Source: Cristatella mucedo (taxonomy: Eukaryota; Bryozoa; Phylactolaemata; Cristatellidae). From it: DNA of 64,000 nt. Below, one piece after another: positions 41,136 to 64,000 of the stretch. The translations under genes and the position numbers were made by a program. The notes below the pieces were generated by a model, which saw only the letters and a program-made list of their open reading frames with translations, made no database searches and was not told the DNA's origin. The stretch covers positions 1,271,501 to 1,335,500 of the forward strand of contig WPIO01000057.1 of assembly GCA_009760855.2 (NCBI GenBank), read 5' to 3'. Every line of letters starts with the position of its first letter. The stretch's first letter is position 1.

Positions 41136-41955
41136 TCTTCTCACACCGTCAATTAAGCACATGGCAGCTGCCGCTATGTCGCGAACAGTAATGGCACAAT
41201 TGCAGCCAAGCCACTTTGTGGCATGTCGGCATTTCTGGCAGCCCTCGTAGTAGCCAAGCCACTACCGCCAGATGGCGAGAGCACATGCAAGCGTGGGCAT
41301 CCAGCGGTGGCTGCATTGCGTCAGCGAGGCTGTGTGCAAAGGATTGTGCGCACACCGGTACAGCAGTGAGCCAAGACTCGATACGGATGGCAGTTAACAC
41401 AGGGCCTGCAAAGCAGCACTAGCTCTGACTTTGGGCGTCTAGACACATTAACTGAGGTGGCGCATTGGGCAGCCTTCGACGGCCATGGCGACTAAGCGAT
41501 TCAATTAGGCGAACGCGTGCCAGCACCACTCGCAGGCGTGCCACACCCTATACTCGTGAGACACAAGCACGGTCTGGCCGGCGACGTTATAGCTTCTTCG
41601 GACTGGGAGAGGGAGGGCGGAAACCTGCGACACTCGTTTTTTTGCACTTCGAGCAGAAGCAGCCGCTGCAGTCGTAGGGCGCTCGCAGCCAGCTAGCTGC
41701 CAGCTTTGGCAGCTTACGTGGGCCGTTCCACTAGCTAGCACCAGGCGGCCAGCCAGGTTCTGGTTCGGTGGCTGGCTGCCGACGCAGGGATGAGGAGAGT
41801 GAGGTGCACAATGGCTGGGAGACGACGAGCAGCAGTTGCTGCTGCAGGGGCAAGAGCGTGCAGCAGCAGCAGCTGGCTTGCAGTGCTGCCTCGGCTTCGA
41901 GGCTTCCTTGGTGCTGCCGTTGATGAACTGACCCGGTGCCGCATCGTCCCTTGGT

Positions 41956-59345
<17,390 letters not shown>

Positions 59346-59509
59346 CTAAAAGGACAGAATACTTGCAAATGGCCAGGACGTGGCTGGGAGACATGTTTGA
59401 GGGAGCCCCTTTACACAATTACTAGTAGCTCCTGGCTGCAACTGAGCAGCTAACTCAGACCATAACTGCATTCCTTGCAACAACCTCTCTTTCTCTCTCC
59501 TTCCCTTTC

Positions 59510-59514
59510 GCTCT

Positions 59515-59578
<64 letters not shown>

Positions 59579-59605
59579 CCACCTCTCTCTCTCTCTCACT
59601 CTGGT
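59510..59605 (-). repeat. (TC)n microsatellite
   Basis: About 70 bp of TC plus flanking pyrimidines. It is the only long GA/TC tract in the window with pyrimidines on the plus strand. Confidence 0.95.
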
Positions 59606-61867
59606 GACACTCTAACAAGCAGCCGACTTAAAAGCCTCATTCACATCTTATTGTTATTATGAAATCCCCATGGGATAAGAGCCATTGCAGCTTTCACCGA
59701 TTTCCAGCAGGCAATCAAAAACAGGCAGCTACAGAACTTCCACACATGGCCTGGGCTGTAAAGCACAGGCACTTTACAGCTAGGCTATGAGGTAATGGCT
59801 AGCCAATAAAGAGATTCATTAGCAAACGGATCGAATGCAGCATCAAATTTGAACTTAAAATACATAATTCAGATACTGACTGACGAAGTACAGTGAATAG
59901 ACAAACAAAATAATCCTCTAGCATCAGCAGAGGTCTTGGCCCAGGGGTGAAGTGCTTGCACTTCACAACCCAGGCAGTGGGTTCGAATTCTGAAGCAGCC
60001 AATCATATATTGCTCAATCCACGCCGATAGGATGGCCGCAAAGATTTTTATGAAGCTAAACAAATGAGGTTGTTGAATCAGCCAGTCTTTACTTTGCTCT
60101 ACTTTGGCCACTAGCAAGTAGCTGTTGGCTAGCAGAGGGCCAGCCTCTCAATGTCCACGGGCAGGAAATAAGGGCCATAGCCCACAGGCAATGAAATGCA
60201 AAGCGCTCTCATTTGGCAATCAAAAGTTTTGCAATTAATGTCGAACTTCCCAAGAATGTATCAAGCTTCTACCGACGAGTCAAGACTCATCTTGACGCCA
60301 GCTGCTACCCTGTCTACAGGGGCTAGCAGCTACAAGCTACGTGTTTTTACGCTAAAGCTCAAGAGTAGCACGATGATCGGCATCACTTTCGTGGCTGTTG
60401 CTCGTATCATCTTGCACACTGCTTCCTTAGCCGATCTCATTCACTGCTGCTGCTCGATCTTCCTGCTGCTGCACTAAACTGTGTCCGCTCTCACCTCCTC
60501 AGCTGCTGAACTCGAGATGTTCTCATGCCATGTCCTCACTCTCACCTGCAGGCAGGCTTGTTATGCCAGCTGCCTGCTTCTCTCATCGCACCCCTCTAGT
60601 GGATCAATGACAAGCAAATCAACTTGGCAAAGCACAGGTGCACCTGGCAGCAGCAAAGGAATCACAGTGGAAGCTACCCTAGCAGAAGCAGAAGCTACCT
60701 GCGCAGGCAGCTCGTCATTCGGTGGTGTTCGGTATCCGAGCGCTTCGGGCAGCACACGGTCATGGCATATACTTTCTATCACAAAGTCTAACAGCTCGGT
60801 CTCTTAGTGCAACACTCTCGGTTGCTAGTGCCGTCAAGAGGGAAACTGCCTGCCGGTCAGACACACTTCGTGCTGTGCAGAGGCTCTGGTGAGGAGGGCA
60901 CACGACCGCTGCCTACTAAGCTTGCTGTCGCAGTCAGTGCTAGGCTGCTTCGACTGCCAACCAGGCCGGCTGTGAATGTAAACGCTAGGCTAGCAGCGAC
61001 TGTCAACCGCTAGATTCGGTGTGATTTAATTTTTCAGTAGCAACCAAAGAAATGCCAGAAGCAGAGGTTACGTGCACCGAAGAGGGCACACAGGCAGGTG
61101 GATGAGCAGATCGATGCATTAGAGCAAAAGTACAGGAGCCTGCTGAAGCTGACCCCACGACTAATGTACACAGTCTAGCCCCACCAGCACCCTCAGCTGG
61201 CTGCTCATCCCCACAGGCCCAGCATGCAATGTGTGAATCACGAGGTAATTAACAGAGAGGCAATGCCTTGGAATCGGCCCAGGGCTACAGCAAGGACCAT
61301 CTTGCTGTACATGTCCATGATTACGAAAAATAAAGCTCCAGGACGTTTGATGATGTGTACATCAAAATGTATCCAACCGAGATAAGAAATATTTCTTGAG
61401 TAGGTTAGAAAACGCAGAGCTGAACTTGCATATCAAATTTCACTCAGATGCGTGAAGTATTAGCCGAGTTATGGATTTTAAAAGGCACAAACCTATATTG
61501 GAAATGAAGCTGTACAAAAGTCGCAAGAATGCACCTCAAGAAGCTTCACATTCGTGTCTCGACCTACCAAGGTTCGACAAGTTGGGGATAGAAGTCGAAT
61601 ACGATGCAGAGATCGGTAAATTTTGTATTTGTAGATATGTTGCTTCCGGCTTACATCCGGATTAGATGTGGCTTGCACAGCCATTTTTCTTTTATGAGGA
61701 ATTCGTCAGAACTTTCGATCCAACTTCTAAAATATTTGTCTTTCGAAAGGTACCATTACAAATACCCGATTGTCAGACAAATTTTATAAGTATTTTCTTG
61801 ACATTCCCCTTTATTAAGCAAAAACCGACCAGAAATCGGTGATGTAAAGCTAAAATTGCATGGAAAT
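59606..61867. other. Unassigned upstream of AHCYL exon a
   Basis: The N-terminal AHCYL exons were sought here and not found. A tRNA-like SINE block with GTGGGTTCGAATTCTG lies at 59940-60010. Open frames at 60481-60807 and 60561-60782 overlap on opposite strands and are unassigned. A frame at 61471-61665 ends in a few conserved-looking basic residues but matches nothing known. Confidence 0.4.
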
Positions 61868-61985
61868 ATTCTAATAATAATAATTGTATTAATACATTTA
61901 TATAGTACCCCCAGGGAACTAAAGCTCTTTCTAGGCACTTTACATATCTTGCAAAAGGAGGAAGCTTGTAAATATGGTTAGTGAT
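61868..61985 (-). mobile_element. LINE-A tail fragment
   Basis: AATAATAATAATTGTATTAA, ATTTATATAGTACCCCCAGG and TCTTTCTAGGCACTTTACAT are the antisense LINE-A end. Confidence 0.75.
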
Positions 61986-62730
61986 ACAGTACAACATCAC
62001 GTCCGATCCATATCCAAGATTAGGAGCTGTCTTCCACAGTGGCTTGTAAACAATTTAACAAGCTCCTTAGTTCTGTCTCGGCTTGATTATTGTAATTCCC
62101 TTTTGGCTGGGTTACCAAAGAAAGCAACTAGGCCATTGCAGCTGACAATGGATATGGCTGCAAGGCTAGTCTTCAAGACGCAGAGGTTTGTGTCTCCTTT
62201 GCTAAAAGAGCTAGGATTGATGCCGGTTGAGCAACGGATACAGAGCCAAGTTCTTACCCTGACCCACAAGGCGCACCACGGCTTGGCTCCTTTGTACCTA
62301 GCTGAACTGCTGCATCAATTTCAGCATCTTTGCACCCTCAGGTCCTGTGTGGACAAAACATTACCTGTTTCATTCCTCCGCTTAAAGACCGTTGGTGAAG
62401 AAGCTTTAGCTCTGCAGGTCCTAGACTGTAGAACTCGTGTCCATAGTTCTTACGTAACGACAACTATTGTCCTGCTGCCGACTATAGCTCATCTTTTTCA
62501 GCGGTCCTGAGCTGCTACTTTTATGCTACTCACTACCTCAAGTGCTCTCCTGACTCTGCTATGCTTCCCACTTTCTCTTTGTTGCGTGAGACGAAGTCTG
62601 TTGGCTACCAAATGTGTACCGAAAGCCGCTTAGGCTGTGAGTGCACAATACAAAACTCTCGTGCGCAACACCCACATAGACTTTACGACTTTGTGGGGTT
62701 ACAGATGGAGATACATTACATTAAATAGCA
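61986..62730 (+). mobile_element. LINE-B RT C-terminus and 3' UTR
   Basis: The frame 61974-62510 has LVLSRLDYCNSLLAGLPKKA, AARLVFKTQRFVSPLLKELG and PVEQRIQSQVLTLTHKAHHG, the domain after the RT core in L2/CR1-type LINEs. Next come the 3' UTR and a GGAGATACATTACATTA end. This copy defines the LINE-B 3' end in sense orientation. Confidence 0.9.
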
Positions 62731-63310
62731 TGCCCAGCATCAGCACGACTAAGCACACAAAGTGCAATTCAAAAGGAACTAGCAAATGCTATGAGAATCG
62801 TGTCCGTTTTAGCTTTTTAAACGTTGTCAAGTCAGAGGATGTTGTAATTTCAGTCGGGAGTCAGTACCAGACATTGGGAGCACATGAACAAAAGGTACGG
62901 TTTCCACAGGATTTGAAGTTGGTTCGAGGCAAACCTAAACGACTGGACTCAGAAGAATGGGTGGTACGACGCCTAAGATGATGTGGAAGTAGTTCATGTA
63001 GGCGTAGGAGAATAAAGGGATCTAAATATGAGTGACACAAACTTGAGGCCGACAAGCTACTTTATGTATGACAGTGCAGGTCGGTGTAATGTGTTGTATT
63101 GCGGCAACTGTGACACCACAGACGAGCCTAGCTGCACAGCTTTGCATACACGCTGTTTGCTCCTTCTTGCACAGATGGGAGCATTTTCGAGTAGTGAGTT
63201 GCAGATGGCACGAATGCATGAATCAACTTGAATGTGTTATCCCCCATCTAACCAGGCCCGAATTTTCGCAATGCTATGTAGCTGAAAGTAAGCAGACGAC
63301 TAGGAGTTGA
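62731..63310 (-). mobile_element. LINE-A 3' part, antisense
   Basis: CCCAGCATCAGCACGACTAA, TTTAAACGTTGTCAAGTCAG, TCAGTCGGGAGTCAGTACCA and GGCCGACAAGCTACTTTATG follow the LINE-A antisense order up to TATGTAGCTGAAAGTAAGCA. It abuts the LINE-B tail directly. Confidence 0.8.
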
Positions 63311-63454
63311 TTTGGTCTCCTAACGGAAGTCCACTTTCGAACAGAACACCAAGATTTGCACAGATCTTACAGGGCACAGGCTTGCAAAGCCGATTTCGAG
63401 TGTTAAGCTTTCCAATTTCTGAGTCACATTGCAGTGCATTATCGTTGTAAAGTA

Positions 63455-63690
63455 CCAAAAATAATAATAGTTATAGTAATAAATTTCTAGAGCACCCACA
63501 GAGAACCTATTATCTTTCTAGGCACTTAACATATTCTCTAAAGGAATAATAATATATTTGCATTGTAACCTCAGAGAACTTAATCTCTTTCTAGACACAT
63601 TACATAAATTGTAAAGGGAGCATGATGATCAAATGGTTAGCGGTAATATGCACAATGTCAACTAGCATAATTTGGTTCGAGGTTGCATGC
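63455..63690 (-). mobile_element. Two adjacent LINE-A tail fragments
   Basis: Two successive antisense tails: CACCCACAGAGAACCTATTA then TTTCTAGGCACTTAACATAT, and CTCAGAGAACTTAATCTCTT then AGACACATTACATAAATTGT. Confidence 0.75.
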
Positions 63691-64000
63691 TTATTGTCAA
63701 CATGCAAACCCTTTTCACGCTATTGAGCTCATGTATTCTCATTGCAAATGTGCTGCAAAGACGCTAGCCGCTACTACAAGTCACAAGAAATCCAGGAGAA
63801 ATCGGCTGGGCCAAGCTTATCTCTGGTGAATTTCCGGTAGATTTTGGTAGAGGCCAGTATTTCTTGCAGCTCATTTGCATGAGAACGGTAGAGCCAAATA
63901 GCGTGTAATTTGGTCGACATGTTACAACGAGGGCGTACTACATGTACTCAGAATTCAAGCTTTTTGCTACTGACTTTCAGTCGATGTTGGCCTAATAAGA
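63691..64000. other. Unassigned end of window
   Basis: No gene or repeat recognised. Confidence 0.4.

Noticed and set aside
60371-60430. Candidate minus-strand upstream AHCYL exon encoding DDTSNSHESDADH
   Set aside because: The Ser/Asp-rich peptide recalls the IRBIT phosphorylated region, but no matching donor or phase to exon 59082-59254 was found and the resemblance is compositional only.

Overview
The window is nuclear DNA from an animal, probably an invertebrate. Genes are split by spliceosomal introns with GT/AG borders. The intergenic DNA is full of decayed non-LTR retrotransposons, tRNA-derived SINEs, a hAT transposon and long (GA)n, (CA)n and (AT)n tracts. No operon, CRISPR array, phage or plasmid feature is present. 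The species cannot be named from this sequence. The three recognised genes are metazoan families, and the short introns and compact coding exons argue against a mammal.

Layout: about 4.2-11.5 kb (+) holds a vezatin gene (VEZT, adherens-junction membrane protein). Six exons were joined by hand and all splice phases agree. They give 764 residues, and a short first exon is still missing upstream. About 11.5-29.9 kb is an intergenic stretch of repeats: LINE-A and LINE-B fragments, a decayed hAT transposase with a LINE inside it, two copies of a (GA)n-bearing unit, and microsatellites. About 29.9-31 kb is a GC/CpG-rich block that looks like the promoter of the next gene and carries two near-perfect NRF1 binding sites. 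32.4-40.6 kb (+) is a complete coding model of nuclear respiratory factor 1 (NRF1/P3A2/EWG family), with eight coding exons and 448 residues. 41.96-59.25 kb (-) is an S-adenosylhomocysteine-hydrolase-like gene of the AHCYL/IRBIT type, with twelve coding exons and 404 residues visible. Its N-terminal regulatory region is not found and may lie beyond 59.3 kb or outside the window. NRF1 and AHCYL converge tail to tail, with opposed polyadenylation signals about 20 bp apart near 41.1 kb. 59.3-64 kb is mostly repeats.

The genes are housekeeping or regulatory genes and do not form a pathway. NRF1 is a transcription factor for nuclear-encoded mitochondrial genes, AHCYL is a regulator of IP3 receptors and ion transporters that resembles AHCY, and vezatin anchors cadherin-catenin complexes. 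The main local interactions suggested are possible NRF1 autoregulation at its own promoter and transcript overlap between NRF1 and AHCYL.

The mobile elements fall into two LINE families of the L2/CR1 type. LINE-A ends in a stem-loop plus (ATT)n, and LINE-B ends in repeats of TACATTA type. A tRNA-derived SINE (SINE-A) shares the LINE-A tail and is therefore probably mobilised by it. Nested insertions give a relative chronology. I found no clearly new biological system. The best leads are the tripled splice-acceptor repeat in VEZT, the NRF1 sites upstream of NRF1, the convergent 3' ends with the tiny last AHCYL exon, and the 33-bp near-perfect hairpin after VEZT.
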